DNA from: Kryptolebias marmoratus
Taxonomy: Eukaryota > Chordata > Actinopteri > Cyprinodontiformes > Rivulidae
Direction: 5' to 3'
Assembly (NCBI RefSeq): GCF_001649575.2
Contig: NC_051434.1
Location: 8,760,308 to 8,824,307, forward strand
Length of the DNA: 64,000 bases
Both the position numbers and the translations under genes were made by a program. Position 1 is the stretch's first letter. Each line of letters starts with the position of its first letter. The notes beneath the pieces were generated by a model, which worked only from the letters and a program-made list of their open reading frames with translations, had not been told where the DNA came from and made no database searches. This document shows, in pieces, positions 50,955-61,600 of this stretch.

Positions 50955-51225
50955 GTTTTGTGGAAAGGTTGTTAACTCCTAATACCTTACTAGCTGCAGA
51001 TAGCTCTTTGATCTCAGTTTGGAGAAAACAAACTTTTGATACAGATGAGTTAATGGTTAGTGCAAGTAGGACCAAAACTAAAGCTGACTGCTGCCATCTT
51101 CACGCAATTCCAAAAATATTTTGACACAACTGTTATGATGTTTTTGCCAGAGGTTCCCTAGGGCACCATGTAAGTGCTACAGTTAGGTGCTGCTGCTACA
51201 GCTGTGTAGTGATTACGATTTGATT
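50955..51225 (-). repeat. Dispersed repeat family B, copy 3 (reverse, longest)
   Basis: The reverse complement gives AGCTGTAGCAGCAGCACC near its 5' end, then GAAGATGGCAGCAGTCAGC, TTAGTTTTGGTCCTACTTG, TTTTCTCCAAACTGAGATCA and AAAGAGCTATCTGCAGC. It shows that the CAG/CTG-rich block and the TCTCCAAACTGAG block belong to one element of roughly 270-370 bases. Confidence 0.6.
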
Positions 51226-51299
51226 TGACTTTGTTAGGTTTTACAGGTAAAGAAAAACTAAGACTCTTCAAGGTTACTCACGGTTGTCAGAATCAAATG

Positions 51300-51835
51300 A
51301 CACCAACCTATTATCTGAATCATTGGGTATAATTGATGGTTTAATACACAATAGCTGCCAAATGTCTCAGTTATTCAGCCTTCAACGAATGTCCACGCAA
51401 TGTATCAATTTGATGTCTGGATAATGTAATTGCAGTAAACGGTTGCCAAATGTATTAATTTCTGGCTAGACAGGATATAGTGGTTGCTTCACATCAGGAA
51501 AGTACTGCAAATGATGTATTAATATGATACTGGATAAAATCAAGCAATTCACTGATGGGTTTATATTAAGCTGCCAAATCTCCATTGGATGGAGGGGATA
51601 GGTGTTTAATGTCAGAGGTTGTTCAAAAAATTATTACCAATGTCCAAAACCTGAAAAAAAACTGAGTAGGTTTGAATGCACCTGAAGTGTGCAGCAAACG
51701 ATATATCGACCTCCTATCTGAATGATATTAAACGTGATTGTGATGGAATTCTAGGAGGTAAGCTGCAACACCCTTCTGAGCTGGGACAGGATTCAAATTA
51801 CATTAAATGATGTATTGACTTGATATTCATGTCTG
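51300..51835 (+). repeat. Degenerate tandem array, period roughly 50-60 bases
   Basis: Related phrases recur in order: TATTATCTGAATCATT (51311), TGTATCAATTTGATGTCTGG (51401), TGTATTAATTTCTGGCTAGA (51451), GATGTATTAATATGATACTGG (near 51513), ATATATCGACCTCCTATCTG (51701) and TGTATTGACTTGATATTC (51811). GCTGCCAAAT or a close variant lies near 51353, 51441 and 51570. The spacings are close to multiples of about 55. Strong decay makes the unit uncertain. Confidence 0.45.
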
Positions 51836-54800
51836 TCAGACAATCACTGGCCTCTTGGCTAAAATATAGGCAGTCCTGGTTCGTAGTTAATATCTTTGCG
51901 TGCAGATTTGTGCCTCTGTGCAGCGGTAAAGTGTGTGTTTATGTGCATGAGCTTGGGTTTCTGACAGTATGGCCACCTGTCCATTGTCAGCCCATTATTC
52001 AGCTTTACAAGTGCCAACCAATCAAATGGCCTCTCTTCAGGGTCTCCACCTCAGCCCATCCAATCAGCTCCCCCTGCCAAGCAAGAAGGAATGGCACCTG
52101 ATTAGCATAACCAGAAAACAAGTGGGGGTCATGCTGACGTGGCAGTTCTTGATCCCATGACTAAGAAGGCACTCAGAGGCAGTGTTTAGCCATCTACAAC
52201 CTCAACTCTGTCTGCTTGTCAAAGATAATTTCCACTAAATGTGTCAGTGTCCCATAAACTGTAATAAGAAACATTTACAGAGTAATCTCCAACTTCAATA
52301 AAATGCATCTCATCTGCAGATTTCATTATTTAAGGGCATTCCGTGGGGTTTTCTCTCAGAATTTAATCATGTAATAAATTGTTAAAATTTCTATCAGCTG
52401 TAATCTTCTGCTCCTTAGTGCTCTGCGTTCCATCAGCAGTTTTTGTTATTTTACTTCCCCACTGCTTCTAATATCTTCAGTACAGCGCTTTAGGCAGAAG
52501 AATGGCAATATAGAAGTGGAGAAAATCTCTCTTTTGTGCCTGTTTTTTGTGTAAAAGAATTGTGTTCAGAGAACTGGTGTGAATGTTCCTAAACAGTGCT
52601 TAAATAAGACCATGCACCAGTGCAATGGGACATGATTTTTTTTCTCCACCAGGTCCCAAATGCTTAGAAGAAATACGAGAAGGAAAAAAGAGATAAGATC
52701 CCAACTTGGCATTTATTTCAATTTAATTGTTTTGTTTTGGCAAACAAAAAAAAAAAATATGGAAAATGATATTAGCACTACCACATCATTGTTTCAAATG
52801 TTGTTTTGTTGAAAAAGCAATCACAGATATGACTTCTTTTTGTCTTTTTTTTAACAGCTGAAACAATTTGGCTCTGTTTACTTTTTCTTTTTTCTCATAT
52901 TTGTTTGAGGAAAAAGATACTTTTGGGAATATGATGATAGAATTGTGAGGTGTGAAAAAGAAACTCACATTTAGTTCTTTATTGCTCCTCCTCAGGCTTT
53001 TATGACAGCTTGAATTTTATGAAGCATGGACTTTACTGATTAAAACAATATTCAGAATCAATCGAGTTCACCTTTTTTATCGCAATTAACTGATCAGCTG
53101 AACAAATTTCTTATTTTTTATTTCATTTTGCACCATAAATTTTAAATTGTATTGCGGTCACCACCCTTCTTGAGCCATGTCATTGGGCTGATATGACTCT
53201 GCGGAAGAAGAGTTTTAACACTCCCTAGCACTTACGATAACTTAAAAACAAATAAAAATCAGCAGTGTGTCAGAATATCTCACTATGATCTCTTTGCTTT
53301 CACTTGATATTCTTGTCGTATTGTCTAATAAATCCCTTCATTATTAAATCATACGGTGCTTTACAAATTTGAGCCATAGAGTTACAAATTGGTTGCTTAA
53401 ATAGACATAGATAAAACCATTGTGTGAAACTACCTCTCAGAAGCTCCTACTTAAATCCCTCGAGCTTTGTCACACATGCAATAAGTTTATGAAAAAAAAA
53501 CAAAAAAACATTTAAATCTCATTATAAGAGCTTCTTTACTTTCCTTTACACTTGAATCAGTGTTTTATTTTACAATCTTTGGCTCTGTCACAACAAATAG
53601 TTGTAATTACTGAAAAGACCATGATGATGAAACAACTTAAATCTTGACAAGTCGAGTCCCTGGTGAATTTCTATCTCTCGAATGCGCATGAGAAACATGA
53701 AACACACACAAACACAATGACACAATGAGCTGAGAAGGAAATATATAAGTATAGCATCAAGGGAAACACTTGTTGGGCCGTGGTTGATGTTGGATCCTTA
53801 AACACCAATGGTAGAAAAACTGATGATGGTGGAAAAATGACAAGTGGAGTACTGAAAGAACAAGAGGATAAAAGGGAAAGTTAAAACAGGTTGAAACAAC
53901 TGAAACATGACAGAGGGATAAAGTCTGACACTACAATGTACTTTTCAAAATCACTGAAAAAGAAGTGATTTTGAAAGCTTATTTTCATTCTTTTATTAAT
54001 GTACATAAGAATCGGGACTTATGTCAAGAGGATAAACCCTTTAACGTCATCTGGTGAAGCTTGTCACATGAGAAAACAAGGATAATAGTCTTTGGATATT
54101 TACCAAGAAATCCTGTTAATGTGCTTGTGAAACTTTGTTAAATTTATTTATTTTAGAGTCAGAATACACCCAATGATGGGAATGTTTACGCTGTCTAATT
54201 TGTGCCTTCGTACTTAAAGTGATTTTAAAATGATCTTCGTGCAGTTTGGCTCGGTTCACATTTAAGATGATCTTGGTGGCTTAAAAGTGTGTGTGTGAGT
54301 GGGTGCGCTCAGAGGAGTCCCGGTGTCTGTCAATAAGCTTTCCAGGGGGTCTCTTGATGTTAAATTTAATAAGTCATGCTACAGTAAGCACAGCTATTAG
54401 ATATGACACACATGATGGCACACAGCTGCACAATCCTACAGTGGCTAGCTTGATTCCTTCAACCTTGTGACAAAGCAGCACACAAAATTTATTTCACCAC
54501 ACTGATAATGCTATAATATTTCTAAAACATAGACGAAGGCAAAATTGTTCTCTTTGCTTTTAGCACATAGCAGCAGTTATGATTCACTATGATGGCATTG
54601 ATGGTGATTGTTTCTAGAAGGAAAGATTTAGACATGGGTTACCGATAAATGCTTCATATGAAACTTAAGCCATTTAACTCTGTTTCTGTTTGCTTACTGA
54701 GTGTCAGTTTGTTTGAGGACACAAAAATGTTCTGTCTGAAGCTTTTCAAAATGCAAAATAACAATCCATAAAAGCAACTTTTATTTGTTGCTAATCTAAA

Positions 54801-54894
54801 GAAAATATTTTTCAGGCTATTCAAACTATATCAGACCCTATGGCTGTCACTCTTGTATTATCTGATTATTTACATATATTGTTATTTGTAAGCA
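51836..54894. other. Intron stretch, nothing recognised
   Basis: Non-coding. The interval 51960-52150 is less AT-rich and carries two CCAATCA motifs and an ATTAGCATA motif, without further support for function. Confidence 0.55.
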
Positions 54895-55046
54895 CATATA
54901 GCGGCAGCAGCAGCTAGCTGTAGTGTTCCTGTTGCAGTCTGGGGCTTTTCCTGCTAAAATGTCGTAAAACCTCTGCTTGACTTAAGCACGTGATGGAAAA
55001 TTGATGGAGGTGTAAGAGTAGCAAATAGTGTTTGCATAAAGAGCTG

Positions 55047-55080
<34 letters not shown>

Positions 55081-55262
55081 AGAGTTGTTTTAAGATAGCA
55101 CCAGTTCACTTTGTTCTTGTTCCCACTCTGGCTGTCTATTAGTTCAACAATCTGGTCACAATTAAACTCTGTTTTTCAAACTGAGATCATTCAAAGAGCT
55201 ATCTACAGCAGGTAAGATGCATAATCTTTCCACAGAACCCTACTTCAAAGGATTTGAACTAT
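54895..55262 (+). repeat. Dispersed repeat family B, copy 4, interrupted by a TA microsatellite
   Basis: The 5' block GCGGCAGCAGCAGCTAGCTG lies at about 54901. The 3' block, with AAACTCTGTTTTTCAAACTG and AAAGAGCTATCTACAGCAGG, lies at about 55165-55215. Between them sits a pure (TA)n tract at 55053-55081. The order matches copy 3. Confidence 0.55.
55053..55081 (+). repeat. (TA)n microsatellite
   Basis: A pure TA tract of 29 bases lying between the two recognisable blocks of family B copy 4. Confidence 0.9.
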
Positions 55263-58105
55263 GGCTTTGTTGCGAAAAACAATCAGTGACAAAAATCAAG
55301 CCGCTCTTTTACAGTAGTTTCTCCACTTCTTGTTACAAAGGTAAATATGTTTAAGCAAATTAGCAAAATTAAATATCCTTGGGAAATTAGATTTTCTTGA
55401 ACTCGTAGTTTGATTGAAGTGAAGAGTACAGTTTTTATGAAAAGAGACAAAGATCTTACCGACATTACTTGTAGAGAAACAAAGTCCTTGTTAAGACAAA
55501 GCAGGTGATTTGAGAAAGAAATGCTGAATGTGGATTTGGTTGGGGACAATAATTTCTGTGCATCTAATTAGTACAAATAAGTATTCAGTCGTGACACATT
55601 GGTTCCTGGATTTATGTTCAGTGACAACTATGGCATTTATTTCCTTTTTAAAATGTCTCTTTTACTCTTGTCTGTTGCTCTCTATAATGGGTATTGATTT
55701 CCTTTTAGGGAAATACTGTAAGATTGTCTCTCCTCTACCAGGTTTCTACTTCTGTCTCCCCAACTCTTTAGTTTCTAACCACTCTTTCTTTTTTTTCTCT
55801 GTCACACTCTTTGAAGTTAAAGCATCTTTTCAGATGACAGTTTGAAATCCCTGTGTGTAAGCGCAGGTGTGCATGTCAGTCTATGCACGTGTCAAAGAGC
55901 AGCTTTAGCAGAGTGACAGTGATGTCAGACACGTAATGATTTCCTATTGGCTGTCAGCCCCTGAGGCCTAACGACCCATTATTGATCCGACCAATTAGCA
56001 TTCGCACCTTTAATTAATACTGAAGCCTGATGTGTGCACACATTCAAACACAAACACACACATACATTGTAACAGAGTTTTAATTAATAGAATGGGCAGG
56101 AGTTTCTGTGAGAAGAGATAAGAGAAGATGAGAGGCAGGGGAGAGGTGTAAAAGTAAAAGCCCGTTTTATGTAAGGACATTTGATAAGTCACATTGGATT
56201 TGTATACTGAGTTTTGGTAATCCGACCAGGCTTGTCTTTATGCATTGGGAGCACTGCAAGCTAGCTCTTCTTTTGTGTGCGCAGTCTTTAATGTGATTCT
56301 CCAGACATGATGAAAATCAGTTTGTCTAGCATACATGCTTTTATTTCTAAACTGCAGTGAATCACCCTGCTGGAAATAGAGTCATGCAACCAGTCAATAT
56401 CCCCCTGCATGAAACATATCAGAGATCGTAATTGCTAAAACCTCCCAATGCATCCCACTTGTGAGCCTCACTTTAACATGAAACACATTCATTTGTGCTA
56501 TATCTGTAACACCACACCTTTTACCATTTTGTCTGATCAAATTTGACAGAGCTTATTTGTTCTGGCCTTCAAAAAGACAAAAGTTGGCCCTTTCAGGTCA
56601 GATCAAACAATATTGAGCATTGCAACGGGTTCCGCAAAAATAGCTTTAGCCAAAACATAAAACTAACCCATGATGTTATTCAGTCCTGATGGCAGCCTCC
56701 TGTACACACAGGACAATTAGCGACAGAAGGGATGGTGTGCGGTGTTTTTGTTTTTCTTTGTATGTATGTGTATGGGTCTAATGAAGTTCTGTTGGCAGGA
56801 TGTCTTTACGGGGAAATCTAATGGTTTATTGAACCAGGCCTCAGAGAAACATTGATCACCGCATCAAGGAGCTATACCCACACAGAGATGTAGATACACA
56901 CATGAAACACACACATTTATCCGTGTATATCCACGTGCAGTGACTTGCGCATACTGGCACTGGAGTGTGCACAGAGACAGACCGCTGAAGTGGAGGTAAG
57001 AAGCTTATAATTGACATCCGCATGTTTCTTTGTGAGCAGTCGGAGTGCTGTTCATTCAATTAAATACAGGGAAATTGCATGGCTTGAACAAAAAAAAAGA
57101 ATCCAAGCATATCTTCAACTAACATTCATAGATGGATATTCAATCCATAAAAAAATTAGATAATTGTGAGGAATGGGTTAGTGTCTTCTTCCAAGATGAT
57201 TAACTTGTTTCATACAGCCACATTTTTTTGCATCTTCATTCAGCTGAGTCTAATTATGCGTATCTGTCACATAAAAGTTAGTAGTTATCTGCAATGAATT
57301 TCAAAGAAGAACCAGACTTTTAACTTTATTACTTTAATATGAAATTGGTTCCTTATTGGCCCCGGATAATAATAATTTTTTTGTACATAGTGATCTTTAA
57401 AATGACATTTATTTCTTATTTAGCTTTGCCTTGCTCAGATACTTTGTATTTCTCAATTAACTGCTCATTATAAGGCAGAGAAGATCCTTACCAACAGGTG
57501 ATAAGAAAAGTGTAAATTTACAAATATTTTCTACCATCTATACTTTTGTCAGTTTGGCAGAAACCCCTCTTCAATGATTATCATTGCTAAAGTGGTTTGA
57601 TTTGGCAAATAAACCATCCTGAAGACAGCTCATAAGACATCCAGAGAAAAATCAGTGATCTGCAGCTATAAGTCTATAATTCCTGATCTTAGTGTATTAC
57701 AGTGTATTAACTGATCTTCACAGCCCGCCAGATGATCCAAAACTTTGAACAGCCACTTTTCTATTTGGAAGCTCTCAGTTTTTCAGACTTTAACTCTCCC
57801 TCAGAATCTCTTTCTCTGTGTCGGATTCACAAACCTTCTACTGACACTTAGTAATGCCTCCCTCCCCCCATTAGTGTTTGTATAATTAATCATAATTGCT
57901 TTCAATCCAAACCAACACCAAAAAAAGCTACCAATCACAAATGATTTAAAGGATAATGCATATGTAATTAGTGCTTGTGTATTAATTAGAGAAACATTGC
58001 GACCTTAGGTCTAACATTGGGTAAGTTCTTCTTTGCTACTAAAACAGATAATAAACAAAGAACATTTGGGGATGTCCTTTAGTGTTTGAAACCAGAATGT
58101 TCACC
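55263..58105. other. Intron stretch with a possible conserved non-coding patch
   Basis: The 105-codon frame at 55528-55845 is hydrophobic by virtue of T-rich sequence and is not convincing. The interval 55920-56020 is discussed as a finding. Nothing else is recognised. Confidence 0.55.
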
Positions 58106-58120
58106 ATATATATATATATA
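58106..58120 (+). repeat. (AT)n tract at the 5' border of the LINE fragment
   Basis: Fifteen bases of alternating AT immediately before the LINE coding sequence. With the similar tract at 58624-58641 it brackets the insertion. Confidence 0.85.
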
Positions 58121-58641
58121 GAATATGGACTGGAAGCCCCGAGATCAAAGTGGGGAACACCCCCAAAGGTAGTGGAGAATGACCGAGCTAAGATCCTGTG
58201 GGACTTCCAGATCCAGACAGACAAAATGGTAATGGCGAACCAACCGGACATTGTGGTGGTGGATAAACAACAGAGGAAAGCAGTTGTGGTGGATGTAGCA
58301 ATACCGAGTGATTGCAACATCAGGAAAAAGGAGCACGAGAAACTGGAGAAATACCAGGGCCTCAGAGAGGAACTGGAAAAGGCCTGGAAGGTAAAGGCCA
58401 CAGTGGTGCCTGTGGTCATCGGGGCCCTAGGGGCAGTCACCCCCAGACTGGAGCAGTGGCTACAACAGATCCCAGGAGCAACATCAGACATCTCAGTCCA
58501 GAAATGTGCAGTTCTAGGCACAGCCAAAATACTGCACAGAACCCTCAAGCTCCCAGGCCTCTGGTAGAGGACCCGAGCTCAGAGGATGAAACAAAGACCA
58601 CCCGCGGAGGGTGAGAAGGGAATTTATATATATATATATAT
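58121..58641 (+). mobile_element. 5'-truncated LINE, restriction-enzyme-like endonuclease C-terminus (R4/Rex6-like)
   Basis: The 3' end of a non-LTR retrotransposon. An uninterrupted frame of about 148 codons runs from about 58121 to a stop at 58565-58567. It contains PPKVVENDRAKILWDFQIQ, then QPDIVVVDK, then VVVDVAIPSD. The PD at codons starting 58244 and 58247, followed 15 residues later by the Asp of VDV (58292), fits the PD-X(12-14)-D core of the restriction-enzyme-like endonuclease of R2/R4-type LINEs. The frame ends LKLPGLW, followed by a 3' UTR of about 56 bases and a TA-repeat tail (58624-58641). The reverse transcriptase is absent. TA repeats also flank the 5' side (58106-58120), suggesting insertion into a TA tract. 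Assignment to the Rex6/R4 group rather than R2 is from memory. The intact frame suggests a recent insertion. Confidence 0.8.
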
Positions 58642-61600
58642 TTCTGTTTTTTTTTTTATGTTAAGGTCTCTTTTCCCACAACAGGACACGGGACACAAAG
58701 TATACCAGGAGTATCTGACAATGGACTGTGGAAAACGCAGCATGAATGCTGAGAGGCTTGATGAGTAAGACCACATGTGTGCTGATTACTAAAGGAATAC
58801 AAACAGTATGCGCTAGAAATGAGGACTACTAAGAACATCTGGTGGATAAAACCAAAAACAAAACTAAACAGAAACCCAACTCAAATAATCATAGCTAATC
58901 TAACCTACAGTAACATTACATACTCTTTCTAAGGTTCTTAGTCAGCCATTTTTGCAGAGCCCATTCCTGTTTAGCTGCGAGAGGGTCTTACTACTATGGA
59001 GTGTGTTGATGCCATATGTAAAGAGTGTGACTTGTCATAAAGAGACACAAATAACAAAACAAACACATAAACAGAAATGTTGTGAAAATTAAACTTTTTA
59101 AAAATATATTGCAAACACTTTCTATAGAAAATAGCTTTTTGCTTCATTTTGAGAAACAAAGTTTTGTGATTATGAGCCAAATGCATTTCCATTTGCATTG
59201 AAAGAAGGCCAACATTATCACCAGTATTTATTCATTTCTTATCATCGGTTTGGCAGTCCCCATCACTAATTATAATGAACATATGCCAGTTGTGGTTAAA
59301 AGTCTGTAGTACTCACTAAACTGTTCATGTGAGCAACAAAACACAAGCTTGGGTCTCTTGTGTAATGTCCAATGTGTGGCTCACACAACCCAATAAAACA
59401 AACAAGGGAATTTCAAAAAATCATTATTCTGTCCCTTATGCACATGTAAATAACCAAACACGCACCAACACAATTTTTCTTCACTGCTAAATTTTTACCT
59501 TTTATTGCAGTAGACTATGACCAAATACGGTTCTGCTTTAGTCCCTTGGGAGCCGATTAAGCAGCGTGTTCTGGTGATGAATAAAACACACAGATTGTGC
59601 AGCCATTATCAAGTTTACATCTTTACCAAATTCAGTATTCTGTGAGTATTTTGGAACTTAGAGTCTTAAGTTCTCATGTAATTACAAGTGAAGTGGATGA
59701 TTGTTGCAGGAACAGGACTGAGTTTAAAGACAGCTACCCTAAATGCTTTGCCTGTTGTGACTGGTAAAGGTAGAAAATAAACTGTGCAGCAGTATATTGT
59801 TTTTAGGTACTTGGGTCTTAATATTATGAGAAGCTGAAAACCACTAGCTCTAATGTATTTCTTTTAAAATCTCCAGCCAGAATCAATCATTTGTAGTTGG
59901 CCATGAAACCAGATATTACTGTTGACATTGTTGACTTAGCCTCCCAAGATGAAGCTATGGGCATCCTATTTAATCAAATCTGCTTTTTTCATAAGGACAT
60001 GTCTCTTTCAGCTTAATTTACCATTCAGATATTTTGTTCCTGTCAGTGTTTTTGCCTTTGCATCTTTCACCACAGGGAGTTGACTGGAGACTCAAATAAG
60101 CTTTCTCTGGAACAGTTGTCCTACTCCCTGCTGTTCCACTTACTGGACTGTGGATGGTGATGGTTGGTAGAGGTTGGAACTGAGCCAGCTTATTTTATCA
60201 CTCGAGTTATCTTGCTTGCCCTCTTCAACATGTCCTGTTTGATGTCCATGGACAGCCAGTGTTCATTACCAACGTCCTCGTCAACAATGGAGGAAGAACT
60301 GCACTTTCAAACTCTATTTGCCTTTTTGTCACAGTCTTTGTGTATTAGAAAAAGAAGTGCATTAGTTCAAATGCTCCTGATTCAAGTATGTAACACATAT
60401 CTTCATCTATTATTATGGCTCAAAGTGTCATGTAACCAGACAAGGGAGAAAACTCCTATTTCCCTCCTACCTATCACACTGTTCTTTTTTGTTCTGCATA
60501 CAGCTTTATCTTGATTAGTTGTTTCAGTAAAGTTTCAAATTTCATAGTGTAACTGCTTTTGCATCGAAATATGTCATTATTCCCAATGATGGATATCTCA
60601 TCCAGTCATTCATCTTTTCATATAAATAAAGCTCAAACCCCTATAGAAAAGTTCCACTTTATCAATCTTGATGTGGTATTGTTGAGTTGTCAAAGTTAGA
60701 GTTAGAGGGAATAGCTTGAATTCTTTGAATGACAGTTGCTTGACAGAGGAGATGTAACTTCTTAAAAATGCAAGGAATAAGCTTTGACTAATACTGTGAA
60801 TACAATGGTGTATTGCAGTGAATAGTGAATCAATCCAAAATATTTTAGTTTGAAATATATATAACAAGGATTCATTTTACTAAAGAGCATACAATATTGT
60901 AAAACATGAATCTATGTCAGTTTTTGTTTTTATCTTTGAACAGTTGATTTGGTCACACACTTTTTATGAAACTCATTCTGTTGTTGTTTTTTCTGCATTT
61001 GCTTGTGTGGCATATTTGCATGTGTTAAGACACTGTTGAGCTCATTCTGCTGTGTTACGAAAGTCATTATGAAACTGAATTCATTTCAATTGCTCAAAGT
61101 AAAACGTGTATTGACAGGTCAAACCTTTGCAGTTCTAATAGTCTTAGATTATCTTTTTGTTGGTTACGGATTTCAGGTCTGGTTTTTCCAGTTCCTTTAA
61201 ATTTTTCATGGTATGTCTCTCAAAATGAATTTCTGATTTTCCTTTTTCTTAAGGTTAGGTCACAGGAAACTTATATAGATGGTTTTGAGCACTGATTTTA
61301 GCTGTGTACTGAAGCATTTCAGCACCCTTTCTGTTCATGTATAAAACTGTTCATCTTTTATAAAAGGTACTGCTGACTGAGGTGTAAAACCTCCACACTC
61401 AATGAATCATCCCTCTCTTCATTTGCCATTCCTTCCCTTTTCCCGTCCTGCTCTTTGTGTCTTCGTTGTCCTTCACTCCCCCCTCTTCATTCCTTTAGTC
61501 TGCCATGTCATCTGTCTCACTAAAAACTCAGAAATCAAGGCAGCATTTTTACTTTTTTTTCAGCTGCCTTTACTTTCCAACTTTTACTCAATGCAAAGTT

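Noticed and set aside
58039..58548. 169-codon reverse-strand frame
   Set aside because: It is the shadow of the LINE endonuclease frame on the + strand, which has clear family motifs.
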